Part shown: positions 1-10,219 of the stretch, one piece after another
Numbering within the stretch: the stretch's first letter is position 1
Layout: each line of letters begins with the position of its first letter
NCBI GenBank assembly: GCA_947455605.1
Contig: CANGOX010000001.1
Coordinates: forward strand, 62,001 to 126,000
Origin: Chitinophagaceae bacterium
GTDB lineage: Bacteria > Bacteroidota > Bacteroidia > Chitinophagales > Chitinophagaceae
Length of the DNA: 64,000 bases
Direction: 5' to 3'
Translations under genes and position numbers: made by a program
The notes under the pieces: model-generated
Databases searched by the model: none
What the model was told of the DNA's origin: nothing
What the model saw: only the letters and a program-made list of their open reading frames with translations

Positions 1-16
1 TGATAAGGGTTGCAAG

Positions 17-1549
17 TTAAAAGAAACCGAGTTTAGACTGACTATAAGACACCAGCATATTTTTAGTTTGCCTATAATGATTCAACATCATTTTATGCGT
101 CTCCCTTCCAAATCCTGATTTTTTATAGCCCCCAAACGGAGCATGAGCCGGATACGCATGGTAGCAGTTTACCCATACACGCCCGGCCTGAATAGCTCTT
201 GGCACCTGATACAGTTGATGGGCATCTCTTGTCCAAACACCGGCCCCCAATCCATATAAAGTATCATTAGCAATTTCGATAGCTTCCTCAGTAGTTTTAA
301 AGGTTGTAACACAAACCACCGGTCCAAAGATCTCTTCCTGAAATACACGCATTTTATTATGTCCTTTCAGAATGGTTGGTTTAATATAATAGCCATGCTC
401 CAATCCGCTATTCTGCTGAAAAGCTTCGCCACCACAAAGTACCTGTACGCCTTCCTGTTTGCCAATATCAAGATAACTCAGAATTTTATGATACTGGTCT
501 TCGCTGGCTTGTGCACCCATCATTACCGTTCCGTCTAGTGGATTGCCAAGTTTGATGGCTTTTGTACGCTGGATCACACGTTCCATGAATTTTTCATAGA
601 TATTTTCATGAACAAGTATCCGGCTTGGGCAGGTACAAACTTCTCCCTGGTTAAGGGCAAACATAACGGCACCTTCTACTGCTTTATCAAAGAAATCATC
701 ATCTGCGTCACCTACACTTTCAAAGAAGATATTCGGACTTTTTCCGCCAAGTTCCATTGTAACCGGGATCAGGTTCTCAGACGCATATTGCATAATCAAA
801 CGTCCGGTTGTGGTTTCTCCTGTAAACGCTACCTTATTGATTTTTGGAGAAGTAGCCAAAGGCTTTCCTGCTTCTACACCAAATCCGGTAACAATATTCA
901 ATACTCCTTTAGGTAAAATATCACCCACCTGTTCCATCAGACACATAATGCTAGTAGGAGTTTGTTCTGCCGGCTTTACAACCACGCAACAACCCGCCGC
1001 CAGAGCCGGTGCAATTTTCCAGGCAGCCATTAATAATGGAAAATTCCATGGGATAATTTGTCCTACCACACCAATCGGCTCATGCAGATTAATGCTAACA
1101 GTTGTTTCATCATGTTCACTAATCGTACCTTCTTCACTGCGCAAAACGCCTGCAAAATATCTGAAATGGTCTACTACCAAAGGCAGATCAGCGGCCCTTG
1201 TTTCGCGCAGTGCTTTACCGTTGTCAATGGTTTCTACAATAGACAGGTATTCCAGATTGTCTTCTATCACCTGTGCAATTTTCAAAAGCAGGTTACTTCG
1301 GTAAGCAGCGCCTGATTTACCCCATGTTTTAAAAGCTTCTAATGCAGCGTCAATCGCTTTATCGATATCCTTTGCATTTCCGCGGGCGGCCTGTGTAAAT
1401 ACCTTGCCATCGATAGGAGAAACATTATCGAAATACTCTCCACTATCCGGTGCTGTCCATTGACCGTTTATGAAATGATCGTATTTCTGTTTGAAATCGG
1501 GTCTGGCCACAAGATTTGTTGTAGGCTTAGATTGGGTAATTGTACTCAT
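17..1549 (-). CDS. NAD(P)-dependent aldehyde dehydrogenase
   Basis: Cytosolic aldehyde dehydrogenase that oxidises an aldehyde to the carboxylic acid. At 510 residues it has the usual family length. The general-base glutamate is in MELGGKSPN (Glu266) and the nucleophile in GEVCTCPSR (Cys305); the PWNFP segment near residue 168 belongs to the cofactor-binding fold. The overall pattern resembles the ExaC/AldB group that handles acetaldehyde and similar small aldehydes, but substrate cannot be read from sequence. The gene is divergent from an AraC-type regulator 151 bases away, which is the obvious candidate controller. The start gives a normal N-terminus (MSTITQ). Confidence 0.95.
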   Translation of the reverse strand: MSTITQSKPTTNLVARPDFKQKYDHFINGQWTAPDSGEYFDNVSPIDGKVFTQAARGNAKDIDKAIDAALEAFKTWGKSGAAYRSNLLLKIAQVIEDNLEYLSIVETIDNGKALRETRAADLPLVVDHFRYFAGVLRSEEGTISEHDETTVSINLHEPIGVVGQIIPWNFPLLMAAWKIAPALAAGCCVVVKPAEQTPTSIMCLMEQVGDILPKGVLNIVTGFGVEAGKPLATSPKINKVAFTGETTTGRLIMQYASENLIPVTMELGGKSPNIFFESVGDADDDFFDKAVEGAVMFALNQGEVCTCPSRILVHENIYEKFMERVIQRTKAIKLGNPLDGTVMMGAQASEDQYHKILSYLDIGKQEGVQVLCGGEAFQQNSGLEHGYYIKPTILKGHNKMRVFQEEIFGPVVCVTTFKTTEEAIEIANDTLYGLGAGVWTRDAHQLYQVPRAIQAGRVWVNCYHAYPAHAPFGGYKKSGFGRETHKMMLNHYRQTKNMLVSYSQSKLGFF

Positions 1550-1700
1550 AGTGCAAGCAATTTTCGTTAAAGAATAGCTCTAAGTTTTAAAATTATTCTA
1601 TCCTATTTGGGTCATTTTTGTATTTTTTTATAGCACAATCGTACCCTGAGTTTGGGCTTTTTGGAAAATACAGGTAGATTTAAGTTGCCAAACGATCGCT
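1550..1700. promoter_or_regulatory. Divergent promoter region, aldehyde dehydrogenase / AraC regulator
   Basis: This AT-rich spacer of 151 bases separates two divergent genes and must hold both promoters. On the minus strand TAATTTTA (about 1594-1601) differs by one base from the Bacteroidota -7 element TAnnTTTG. No clear operator repeat was found. Position supports the call; the individual boxes are weak. Confidence 0.4.
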
Positions 1701-2642
1701 TTGCCTACACGCAATTATATAAAGAAAATAGGGCTCACCCATCCCAAACAACTAAAGACCTTAGTTGAGAATCGGCGTATTTTTAACCTTGATAATTGTG
1801 AGCTGAATATTTTTGAAACCCACGAACAAACCTATCATGTACCCCTTACCTTTTCAGACTTTGTGATCACAAGTATGGTTAGGGGTAAGAAGGTGATGCA
1901 TTTATTTGACAAGCCCGCTTTTGATTATATGCCCGGAGAAACAGTGATTGTTCCCTCTTGTGAAACAATGATCATTGACTTTCCCGAGGCCAGAATGGAT
2001 AATCCCACACAATGTATTGCACTTGCTGTAGATGCAGTCTATGTGAACAGTACCATTGGTTTTCTTGATCAATATTATAATGAGAAAGATGAATTACATA
2101 ACTGGAAACTCCAGTTCAACCAATATCATTTTGAAAACAACACCGAAATAACAGGGCTCATCAATAAATTGATCCGCATTTGTAGTAGTTCAGATCCTAT
2201 GAAAAATGCATTTGCAGATCTGAACCTCAAAGAACTGCTGATACGTTTAATTCAAAGTCAGCATTTACAGCAGGTTATTGCTGAATCAGCTAAAGACGAT
2301 ACACAAAGCAGGTTACATTATGTACTCCATTATATTCACGAACATCTTACAGAAAAAATTGCAGTAGATGCATTAAGCCGGAAAGCCTATCTGAGCCGGA
2401 ATATTTTCTTTAAATGGTTCAGAGAGCAATTTGGTATTACACCACTCGATTATATTAATCAGGAAAGAATTAAAATGGCCAAACAACTATTGGCTCATCC
2501 GGGTAGTAAGATCCAGAATGTAGGTAACCATTGTGGTTTTAGTGATGTTAATTATTTTATCCGGGTATTCAAAAAAACAGAGGGTATCACTCCGAAAGCT
2601 TATCAATCTTGTGTAAGTAACCACAGAATTCAAAAAGATTAA
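1701..2642 (+). CDS. AraC family transcriptional regulator
   Basis: A 313-residue DNA-binding regulator. The N-terminal half (about residues 40-190) looks like a cupin-type AraC_N sensor domain. The C-terminal 100 residues hold the two helix-turn-helix motifs, with the recognisable second motif around CGFSDVNYFIRVFKKTEG near residue 285. It is divergent from the aldehyde dehydrogenase, so it probably regulates that gene in response to a small molecule; this is inferred from position. The ligand is unknown. The stop codon is followed within eight bases by a heptad-repeat palindrome. Confidence 0.93.
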   Translation: MPTRNYIKKIGLTHPKQLKTLVENRRIFNLDNCELNIFETHEQTYHVPLTFSDFVITSMVRGKKVMHLFDKPAFDYMPGETVIVPSCETMIIDFPEARMDNPTQCIALAVDAVYVNSTIGFLDQYYNEKDELHNWKLQFNQYHFENNTEITGLINKLIRICSSSDPMKNAFADLNLKELLIRLIQSQHLQQVIAESAKDDTQSRLHYVLHYIHEHLTEKIAVDALSRKAYLSRNIFFKWFREQFGITPLDYINQERIKMAKQLLAHPGSKIQNVGNHCGFSDVNYFIRVFKKTEGITPKAYQSCVSNHRIQKD

Positions 2643-2649
2643 ATATAAA

Positions 2650-2738
2650 ACGCTTAATGCAAAACGCTTAACGCGAAACGCTTGTAAGAGCGTTAAGCGT
2701 TTTGCGTTCAGCGTTATGCTTTATGCGTTATGCATTCA
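2650..2738. repeat. Heptad-repeat palindrome between convergent genes
   Basis: Five 7-base units on the left (acgctta, atgcaaa, acgctta, acgcgaa, acgcttg), a six-base spacer, then seven units on the right (gcgttaa, gcgtttt, gcgttca, gcgttat, gctttat, gcgttat, gcattca). All are in exact 7-base register, and the right arm is roughly the reverse complement of the left. It fills nearly the whole gap between two convergent genes and could act as a two-way terminator. Confidence 0.85.
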
Positions 2739-2739
2739 A

Positions 2740-3435
2740 TTAAACTTTATCAAAACTCAAACACTCCTTCAGCTCTCTCTCAGAATAAGCATATCCGTAT
2801 TGTTTTAAAACATCATCCGGTACACCATTCCATTGATTAGGTGTATTACCCATATAACCCAGGTCTTTAACACCAATTTCAGAAGTGTAGAAACCTGTCA
2901 TTACCAGATCGCGTAGACTGCTGAAGAAAGCAATACCCTGTTGCATACCCGGTTTTATTTTGCGGCCGGTTTTGGCTATCGGATCTTTTATCTCAGGATA
3001 AGCAATATCTTCTACCATTTCAATCTGTTGCTTCTGACTGCAATCTTTGAAAGCTTTTTCGAAACGATTCAAACACTGCATATCCAGCCAACGCAAACCA
3101 CCGCGTAACGGGGTTTGGTGTTCCGGCATATCTTTTACAATAAATTCAATAAAGTCGGGCACTTTCGCATCAGAAGCGCTTCCACTTTTTGCATCTTTGG
3201 GCAAAATGATATCGCCTAAAATGGTGATGGTGGCCATCTCATGCTCTGTAAAGAACTTATCGCCGGCATTTAGTTTTTTCAGGTAGTCTTTTTCTTCCTG
3301 CATCCTGTCTGCATCAATACTCGCATCGGGCGAAGATGCTATGGCTTTTTTATCGGCATTCTTACAGGCATCTACCAGCACACCGGCACCAACTGTACCT
3401 ATGAGTAATGCTTTGATCGATTTTCTTCTGTCCAT
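2740..3435 (-). CDS. Gluconate 2-dehydrogenase subunit 3 family protein
   Basis: A 231-residue protein of the gluconate 2-dehydrogenase subunit 3 family, the small partner subunit of periplasmic GMC-type dehydrogenases. The N-terminus has a twin-arginine-like signal (DRRKSIKALL) followed by a possible lipobox ending at Cys24 (GVLVDAC), so it is probably exported folded and lipid-anchored. It lies 62 bases downstream of the GMC catalytic subunit on the same strand, and the two very likely form one enzyme. In this family the small subunit carries the Tat signal used by the larger subunit, which itself has none here. Confidence 0.88.
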   Translation of the reverse strand: MDRRKSIKALLIGTVGAGVLVDACKNADKKAIASSPDASIDADRMQEEKDYLKKLNAGDKFFTEHEMATITILGDIILPKDAKSGSASDAKVPDFIEFIVKDMPEHQTPLRGGLRWLDMQCLNRFEKAFKDCSQKQQIEMVEDIAYPEIKDPIAKTGRKIKPGMQQGIAFFSSLRDLVMTGFYTSEIGVKDLGYMGNTPNQWNGVPDDVLKQYGYAYSERELKECLSFDKV

Positions 3436-3497
3436 AATATAATTTTTTATCTCCTTCTACAAATTTCATCCTCCCTCCCAGGGAGGACACAGGAGGG

Positions 3498-5240
3498 TTA
3501 AATGTTTTGTTTTTTCATTTCTTCAATGATATACTCCGATGTTCTCATAGACAAAGCCAAAATCGTCCAGGTAATATTCTTATCTGCCTGTGATACAAAC
3601 TGGCTGCCATCTACGCAGAACAAAGTCTTACAATCATGTGCCTGGCTCCATTTGTTGAGGGCAGAGGATTTTCTGTCGCTACCCATCCGAACGGTTCCGG
3701 CCTCGTGAATGATATTACCCGGGTTATTCAATCCATAATTATTCTTTTCATTATCATCACCACCCCAGGTAATGATAGCGCCCATATTATGCAGGATCTC
3801 TTTAAAAGTTTCCTTCATATGCTTGGCCTGTTTGATCTCATACTCTGAGTGATTGGTATGGAACCGCAGAACAGGAATACCATATTTATCCACTACTTTC
3901 GGATCGATCTCGCAATAGTTATTGATATTGGCAACCGCTTCTCCCCTTCCTGCCATACCTACACCGGCACCATAGAAGAAACGGGCATCTTCTTTCAATC
4001 CTTCTCCGTAACCACCGGCTTCCTTGGTCTTTCCATTTACCATGAATTTACCATTTTCATTCTGGATGCCCATACCAAAACCATAAGCTGGCTGGCCCAT
4101 GCCACCCCAATATTCAATATGGTAACCACGCGGGAAATCGAGTTTTTTATTATCTAACCACCAGGGTGTGTATACATGCATACCACCCACGCCATCTTCA
4201 TTGTAACGCTTACGGCCAAAGAGTTGTGGCAATACTCCACCAATAGCCGCACCCGTAGAATCGTGCAGGTATTTACCTACTACATTACTATCGTTGGCCA
4301 AACCATTCGGATGGCGGGTTGATTTTGAATTCAATAACAAACGTGCAGTTTCGCAGGTACTGGCCGCCAGTATCACTACACGACCGCTTACCTGGTATTC
4401 CATATTGTCTACCTTGTTCACAAAAGAAACACCGGTAGCCAAACCATCGGCGTTAGTGATCACTTCACGCGCCATAGCATTGGTGATCACATCAATATTT
4501 CCGGTAGCTACTGCAGGTTTGATCAATACAGATGAAGAGGAAAAATCGCCATATATTTTACAGCTTCTTCCGCACTGAGCACAGAAGAAACAGGCACCGC
4601 GCTCATCATTGATCTTTTTGGTAAGGATAGACAAACGCGAAGGGATCACCGGTATGCCCAAACCTGTTGCTGATTTTTTGATCATCAGCTCATGCAGCCT
4701 GGGTTTTGGTGCCGGTAAAAAAACACCATCCGGATCATTCGGCAATCCTTCATTCGATCCGAATACACCGATCAGTTTATCGATCTTATCGTAATAAGGT
4801 TTTACATCATCATAGCTGATGGGCCAGTCATCGCCCAACCCGTCAATACTTCTGCGTTTAAAGTCTTTAGGGCCAAAACGCAAAGAGATCCGTCCCCAGT
4901 GATTGGTTCGGCCACCGATCATACGGGCGCGCCACCAGTCCCACTTGGCACTGCCTTCAGCCATGGTATAGGGTTCGCCATCAATTTCCCAACCCCAGTA
5001 ACAACCGTCGAAATCGCCGAATGGTCTGAATTTAGTGCTGGCACCCCTACGCGGAGAATCCCATGGATTTTTTAACTGGGAAGAATGGATAGCAGGATCA
5101 TAATTAGGACCTGCTTCGATCAGGCAAACTTTTAAGCCTGCTTTTGATAATACATAAGCTGCCATACCACCTCCGGCACCGGAGCCTACAATTACCGCAT
5201 CGTATTTTTTCGCTTCTTTCTTGATCTGGAGATCTCCCAT
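3498..5240 (-). CDS. GMC family FAD-dependent oxidoreductase, catalytic subunit
   Basis: A 580-residue flavoprotein dehydrogenase acting on an alcohol, sugar or sugar acid. The FAD-binding dinucleotide fold is at residues 14-45 (VGSGAGGGMAAYVL), and the C-terminal GMC domain includes HEAGTVRMG and a conserved C-terminal Asn region (DKNITWT). It has a compact four-cysteine motif C-x2-C-x2-C-x3-C at residues 217-227, which suggests an iron-sulfur cluster as in FAD-dependent glucose dehydrogenases. There is no signal peptide, so export probably depends on the Tat signal of the neighbouring subunit. No cytochrome partner is encoded nearby. Confidence 0.9.
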   Translation of the reverse strand: MGDLQIKKEAKKYDAVIVGSGAGGGMAAYVLSKAGLKVCLIEAGPNYDPAIHSSQLKNPWDSPRRGASTKFRPFGDFDGCYWGWEIDGEPYTMAEGSAKWDWWRARMIGGRTNHWGRISLRFGPKDFKRRSIDGLGDDWPISYDDVKPYYDKIDKLIGVFGSNEGLPNDPDGVFLPAPKPRLHELMIKKSATGLGIPVIPSRLSILTKKINDERGACFFCAQCGRSCKIYGDFSSSSVLIKPAVATGNIDVITNAMAREVITNADGLATGVSFVNKVDNMEYQVSGRVVILAASTCETARLLLNSKSTRHPNGLANDSNVVGKYLHDSTGAAIGGVLPQLFGRKRYNEDGVGGMHVYTPWWLDNKKLDFPRGYHIEYWGGMGQPAYGFGMGIQNENGKFMVNGKTKEAGGYGEGLKEDARFFYGAGVGMAGRGEAVANINNYCEIDPKVVDKYGIPVLRFHTNHSEYEIKQAKHMKETFKEILHNMGAIITWGGDDNEKNNYGLNNPGNIIHEAGTVRMGSDRKSSALNKWSQAHDCKTLFCVDGSQFVSQADKNITWTILALSMRTSEYIIEEMKKQNI

Positions 5241-5457
5241 AGAGCAATCGTATTTTAAGAGTAATGATTGAGAGAATGAATGTAATACATTTCGTTTATT
5301 ACAAAAAGCCTTTTAGATAAAAGTCGATAAAGTATCCTTATTTGTTAAGAAAACGATGTAGTAAAAAGACAGATTGTCTAACTGTAAATCACCTGCTTAC
5401 TCATCACAAATTTTACCTGTTTACCTGATTATGCCATATATTTATGAAAACCGATCC

Positions 5458-6213
5458 ATGCCCCAGTTAAGCAGGATTTTTTTTTATGCTTTTACCCTCA
5501 TTGCTGTATTCAACAGCATTGCATCCCCGGCACAAACGCATGCCCGTGACAGCAGTATACGTGCTGCCGCCATCAAAAACACTTCCCTTGCTTACCAGCA
5601 TTATATTTCAACAGCTGCCCCTCTGTATTCGGGACCGCAATATGTAGAGTATTATCTATTGATCACCATCGGGCATCCTTTTTTTCTGAATGCGAATTTT
5701 AATACAGGATCTGTGAGCTTCGATCATATTCTCTATGAGAACGTAAAGCTCAAATACGATATACTTGAAAACAAGATCGTGGTAAAAGATGGTTCCGGAG
5801 TATTTGCGGTAAATCCTGATTACAACAAGATAGATCTGTTTAACATTGAGAACCATTTATTTACCAAACTGGAAAAAGAGAATGCGCAATCCGTTTTGCC
5901 TAAATCCGGTTTTTATGAAGTATTGTATACGGGCAATACCATTACGCTGTATAAAAAAGAAACCAAGATCCTGATGGAAGACCTAAACGACAGAGGCGGA
6001 CCCAGGAGATATATCGTACCCAGTATCAACTACTATCTTAAAAAAGGAAATACCTATTATCCTTTTAACCGGCAGAAACATGTGCTGGACATTTTTAAAG
6101 ACAGGAAAACAGAGTTGCGGCAGTTTATCCGGAAAAACAATCTGGATTTTAGTACAGATACTGATAATGCCCTGACAAGTGTAGTCAAGTATTATGAAAC
6201 CCTTTCAAAATAA
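5458..6213 (+). CDS. Secreted hypothetical protein upstream of a TonB-dependent receptor
   Basis: A 251-residue protein I cannot assign to a family. The start at 5458 is chosen because it gives a clean signal peptide (MPQLSRIFFYAF through the A-x-A-like site near SPAQTHA); upstream in-frame starts exist at 5431 (ATG) and 5374 (TTG) but only add a non-hydrophobic lead. The mature part is rich in Tyr, Lys and Asn, with short beta-like stretches. It is 22 bases upstream of the TonB-dependent receptor on the same strand, so it is probably part of the same surface cassette. Confidence 0.7.
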   Translation: MPQLSRIFFYAFTLIAVFNSIASPAQTHARDSSIRAAAIKNTSLAYQHYISTAAPLYSGPQYVEYYLLITIGHPFFLNANFNTGSVSFDHILYENVKLKYDILENKIVVKDGSGVFAVNPDYNKIDLFNIENHLFTKLEKENAQSVLPKSGFYEVLYTGNTITLYKKETKILMEDLNDRGGPRRYIVPSINYYLKKGNTYYPFNRQKHVLDIFKDRKTELRQFIRKNNLDFSTDTDNALTSVVKYYETLSK

Positions 6214-6235
6214 ACCAGGCAATACGAGCTACTGA

Positions 6236-9037
6236 ATGTTTTGTAAAAAAACACATATCATTTTATCCTTCCTGTTAGCGGGCATATTTTGCTGCATACA
6301 AACAAAGGCACAAACTGATACAACCGGTGCTATGATCACAGGTGAATTCAGGAATATGCCGGCAGAAACCTTCCTGCTGGATATGGAGCGTCGTACGGGT
6401 TATCATTTCTATTATAACAAAACAGATATTGACAGTATACGGGTTGACTTCTCAGTAAATAATGAACCCTGGCGGAAAACATTGGGTTTGGCTTTCAGTA
6501 ATACAGGATTGGTTTTTTCTGAAGATGGCGAGCACCATGTTTTCATCAGTAAACATATTGTGATCAATACAGAATTAGCAGAAGAACTTTTTGATGACGC
6601 TGCAAAAAAGGCTAAAAAGACTTCAACAAAAACAAACAGCATAACCAACACAGATACCAGCCAGGCAGAAAACAAAGCAACTACCGCCAACCTTGAAAAC
6701 AAACTGTATACCATTGGAGAAAAGCCAAAGGGCGCATTGGCTCCGGGCAGGGTTACGCTGGCAGGATACCTGCATGATAGTAAAACAGGTGAGCCCATCA
6801 TAGGCGCCTCTGTTCGGATAGAAGGCAGCAAAACAGGGGTGATCAGTGATCAATACGGTTACTACTCGATTACCTTACCCAAAGGAAGAAGCATCATCAA
6901 TATTCAGAGTCTGGGAATCCGCGATACACGACGCCAGGTAATGGTGTACACAGAGGGGAAGATGAATATGGATCTGCAGCCAATGGTGATCCCTTTAAAA
7001 AATGTGATCGTTTCATCAGAAAGAACCAGTCTCATCCGGGGTATGCAGATGGGTGTTCAGAAAATAGATATCAAAGCCATCAAGCAGGTACCCGTTGTTT
7101 TTGGTGAAGTGGATATTCTGCGGGTGGTAATGACCATGCCGGGTGTAAAAACGGTAGGTGAAGCCAGTACCGGATTAAATGTACGGGGTGGCGCTGCAGA
7201 TCAGAACCTGATCCTGTTCAATGATGCAACGATCTTTAATCCTTCGCATTTCTTCGGGCTGTTCTCTGCTTTTAATCCTGAAGTAGTAAAGGATCTGCAA
7301 TTATACAAAAGTGGCATCCCAGCCAAATACGGTGGCCGTCTTTCTTCTGTTCTGGAAGTAAACAGCCGTGAAGGAAATAAAAAGAATATCACAGGATCTG
7401 CCGGTATCGGCTTATTAACCAGCAGGATCAATATTGAGGGGCCATTAGCAAAGGATAAGAGCTCATTCATCTTTGGTGCCAGAACCACCTATGCCAACTG
7501 GCTGCTCGATCTCTTGCCAAGTGAATACAAGAACAGCCGTGCCGCTTTTAATGATATCAATTTTAATATTACACACGAGATCAATAAAAAGAACAGTATC
7601 TATTTTACCGGCTACATGAGTAATGACCGTTTTAACCTGAACAACGATACCAGCTATCATTATGGGAATAGGAACGTTTCGCTAAAATGGAAGCATGTGT
7701 TCAACAATAAATGGTACACCGTTGCAGCCACAGGCATAGACAGTTATAATTATGATATTTCCAGTGAAAGAAACCCCGCTACTGCCTATAAACTGGCATT
7801 TGATATTAACCAGTATTACCTTAAAACACATGTGAACTATTTTGCCAGTGCCAAACACACATTTGAATTTGGGATGAATAATCTGCTGTACAAACTGCAT
7901 CCGGGTAAATACACCCCTATGGATAACCGCTCTCTTATCAAAGCAGATGAGATGCAGGCAGAACAGGCATTGGAAACCGCTTTTTATCTGAGCGATAAAT
8001 ACAGTATCTCACCCAATTTTTCGCTGGAAGGTGCGGTACGTTATTCGATCTATAATTACTTAGGGGCCCAAACAGTGAATAACTACGCAGCAGGCATTCC
8101 TAAAACAGAAACCAATATACTGGGCACTAGCCAGTATAACAGCGGGCAGATCGTAAAAACATACCAGGCACCGGAAATACGGGCTACTGCACGCTATGTG
8201 ATCAATGAGAACCTTTCACTGAAAGCGGGATATAATACACAAAGACAATTTATTCATGTACTCTCCAATACCGCAGCCATCGCGCCAACAGATATCTGGA
8301 AACTGAGCGATCCAAATATCAAACCGCAATATGGTGATCAGATCTCCTTGGGTATTTACCACAATATGAAATCCAATACCATCGAAACATCACTTGAGTT
8401 CTATTATAAGCGCATGCAGGATTATCTCGATTATAAGAGTGGTGCATCACTTGTATTAAACCATCATATAGAAACCGATGTACTGGCCACAAAAGGAAAA
8501 GCTTATGGAATTGAATTCCTGATCAAAAAAACAACCGGAAAATTCAATGGCTGGTTGAGTTATACCTATTCACGTACCTTATTGCAGATGAATGATAGTA
8601 CACAAGGTACCGTTGTTAATAAAGGTGTGTATTATCCGGCCAATTTCGACAAGCCGCATGATGTTACGTTTGTAGGCAATATCCGCGTCTCACACCGTTT
8701 CAGCCTATCGGTAAATGCCACTTACAGTACAGGCCGTCCCATCACTTTACCCATCGGCAGGTTCTTTTATGCAGGTGCAGAGCGCACATTGTATTCAGAC
8801 AGAAATCAATACCGGATCCCGGATTATTTCAGAACCGATTTTTCCATGAATATCGACGGCAACCATAAAGTGCATCAGGTATTTCATAATTCATTTACGA
8901 TAGGCGTATATAATCTTACCGGCAGAAAAAATCCTTACTCTGTGTACTATACAACAGAAGCAGGGGTGGTAAATGGCTATAAGTTATCCATTTTCGGTAC
9001 GATCATACCCTACATTAATTATAATATCCGATTTTAA
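6236..9037 (+). CDS. TonB-dependent outer-membrane receptor with STN and carboxypeptidase-like domains
   Basis: A 933-residue outer-membrane transporter. A signal peptide (residues 1-25) is followed by a secretin/TonB short N-terminal (STN-like) domain at about 33-105, a Lys/Thr/Asn-rich linker, a carboxypeptidase-regulatory-like beta domain at about 173-250, a plug domain at about 278-385 (VRGGAADQN) and a C-terminal beta-barrel ending in an aromatic residue (NYNIRF). The STN domain suggests contact with an anti-sigma factor, but no ECF sigma/anti-sigma pair lies nearby. There is no SusD partner; instead the stop codon abuts the ATG of a DUF4249 lipoprotein, a common Bacteroidota pairing. 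The substrate is unknown. Confidence 0.93.
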   Translation: MFCKKTHIILSFLLAGIFCCIQTKAQTDTTGAMITGEFRNMPAETFLLDMERRTGYHFYYNKTDIDSIRVDFSVNNEPWRKTLGLAFSNTGLVFSEDGEHHVFISKHIVINTELAEELFDDAAKKAKKTSTKTNSITNTDTSQAENKATTANLENKLYTIGEKPKGALAPGRVTLAGYLHDSKTGEPIIGASVRIEGSKTGVISDQYGYYSITLPKGRSIINIQSLGIRDTRRQVMVYTEGKMNMDLQPMVIPLKNVIVSSERTSLIRGMQMGVQKIDIKAIKQVPVVFGEVDILRVVMTMPGVKTVGEASTGLNVRGGAADQNLILFNDATIFNPSHFFGLFSAFNPEVVKDLQLYKSGIPAKYGGRLSSVLEVNSREGNKKNITGSAGIGLLTSRINIEGPLAKDKSSFIFGARTTYANWLLDLLPSEYKNSRAAFNDINFNITHEINKKNSIYFTGYMSNDRFNLNNDTSYHYGNRNVSLKWKHVFNNKWYTVAATGIDSYNYDISSERNPATAYKLAFDINQYYLKTHVNYFASAKHTFEFGMNNLLYKLHPGKYTPMDNRSLIKADEMQAEQALETAFYLSDKYSISPNFSLEGAVRYSIYNYLGAQTVNNYAAGIPKTETNILGTSQYNSGQIVKTYQAPEIRATARYVINENLSLKAGYNTQRQFIHVLSNTAAIAPTDIWKLSDPNIKPQYGDQISLGIYHNMKSNTIETSLEFYYKRMQDYLDYKSGASLVLNHHIETDVLATKGKAYGIEFLIKKTTGKFNGWLSYTYSRTLLQMNDSTQGTVVNKGVYYPANFDKPHDVTFVGNIRVSHRFSLSVNATYSTGRPITLPIGRFFYAGAERTLYSDRNQYRIPDYFRTDFSMNIDGNHKVHQVFHNSFTIGVYNLTGRKNPYSVYYTTEAGVVNGYKLSIFGTIIPYINYNIRF

Positions 9038-10201
9038 ATGAGGTATATGAAAAAGATATGGGTTCTCACACTACTGCTGCTTGCATTTGCCTGCAGGGAA
9101 AAATATGTGCCGCAGTTAAACGAACCTGTTACCGGTTACCTGGTAGTAGAAGGCTTTATTAACAGCGGCACAGGACCTACTGCCATTACCTTAACCAGAA
9201 GCACCAAACTATCCAGCCAGGCAGCCATTGTAAAAGAAACCAAAGCAACTGTACGTGTAGAAAGTAAAACCAATACCAACAATTTCATCTTAACGGAAAC
9301 CAGTACCGGCGTGTACACGTACCCGCAATTATTATTGAATGCAACTGATCAATATCGCCTGTATGTGAAAACAACCAACGGCAAAGAATATGTATCCGAT
9401 TTTTCGGTTGTAAGAAGAACACCGGATATAGACAGTGTTTCATGGCGGGTAGAGAATGGGGGTGTGCAGATCTATGCCAATACACATGATGCACAGGCGA
9501 AAACAAAATACTATCAGTTCAAGTATGATGAAACCTGGGAGTTCACTTCAAAATATTATACCAATCTAAAAATATATAACGACAGAAATGGAGACGCCCA
9601 TCATGTGGGATACAGGGATTCTTCAAATCCGGCATATGCACTAAACCTTTACCGTTGCTGGAAAACCAATATCCCCACCAATATCCTGATCAATACAACG
9701 GAGAAACTGACGCAGGATGTAGTATCGCTTTATCCTTTAACTTATATCGAACCTGCATCCTGGAAACTGGGTATCCTGTACAGTATCAACCTGAAAGAAT
9801 ATGCCATTAGCCAGGAAGGGTTTCGTTTTCTGGATGAACTCAAAAAAAATACCGAACAGCTGGGTTCCATCTTCGATGCACAACCATCCGGCAATAACGG
9901 CAATATGCATTGTTTAACCAACCCCGATGAGCCTGTGATCGGTTTTATTGAAGTATCGGAAGAAAAACAAAAAAGGATCTTTATCAGTAATACACAGCTG
10001 CCCGGATGGAATTACAATATGTTCTGTACTGATGAAGTAGCAGTACCGAATATACCGGATAGTATCAAAGGTTCTATTGGCATACCTACCAGAGTTGCCA
10101 AAGCCGGGATCAGTGGACTCGATTTTGTTTTTTTCGGACCCGCGCTTTGTGTGGACTGCACATTGAGGGGCGTAAGCACAAAACCAACTTTCTGGCCTTA
10201 A
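9038..10201 (+). CDS. DUF4249 domain-containing lipoprotein
   Basis: A 387-residue predicted lipoprotein: hydrophobic signal with lipobox ending LLAFAC, so it is anchored through that Cys, probably at the outer membrane. The body matches the DUF4249 pattern (VVEGFINSGTGPTAITLTRS near the N-terminus, then beta-rich repeats) and ends with a short Cys-containing tail (CVDCTLRG). It starts directly after the receptor stop codon with no gap, so the two are translated from one message and probably work together at the cell surface. The function of DUF4249 is not established. Confidence 0.88.
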   Translation: MRYMKKIWVLTLLLLAFACREKYVPQLNEPVTGYLVVEGFINSGTGPTAITLTRSTKLSSQAAIVKETKATVRVESKTNTNNFILTETSTGVYTYPQLLLNATDQYRLYVKTTNGKEYVSDFSVVRRTPDIDSVSWRVENGGVQIYANTHDAQAKTKYYQFKYDETWEFTSKYYTNLKIYNDRNGDAHHVGYRDSSNPAYALNLYRCWKTNIPTNILINTTEKLTQDVVSLYPLTYIEPASWKLGILYSINLKEYAISQEGFRFLDELKKNTEQLGSIFDAQPSGNNGNMHCLTNPDEPVIGFIEVSEEKQKRIFISNTQLPGWNYNMFCTDEVAVPNIPDSIKGSIGIPTRVAKAGISGLDFVFFGPALCVDCTLRGVSTKPTFWP

Positions 10202-10219
10202 AATAATTTTAGTAACCGA

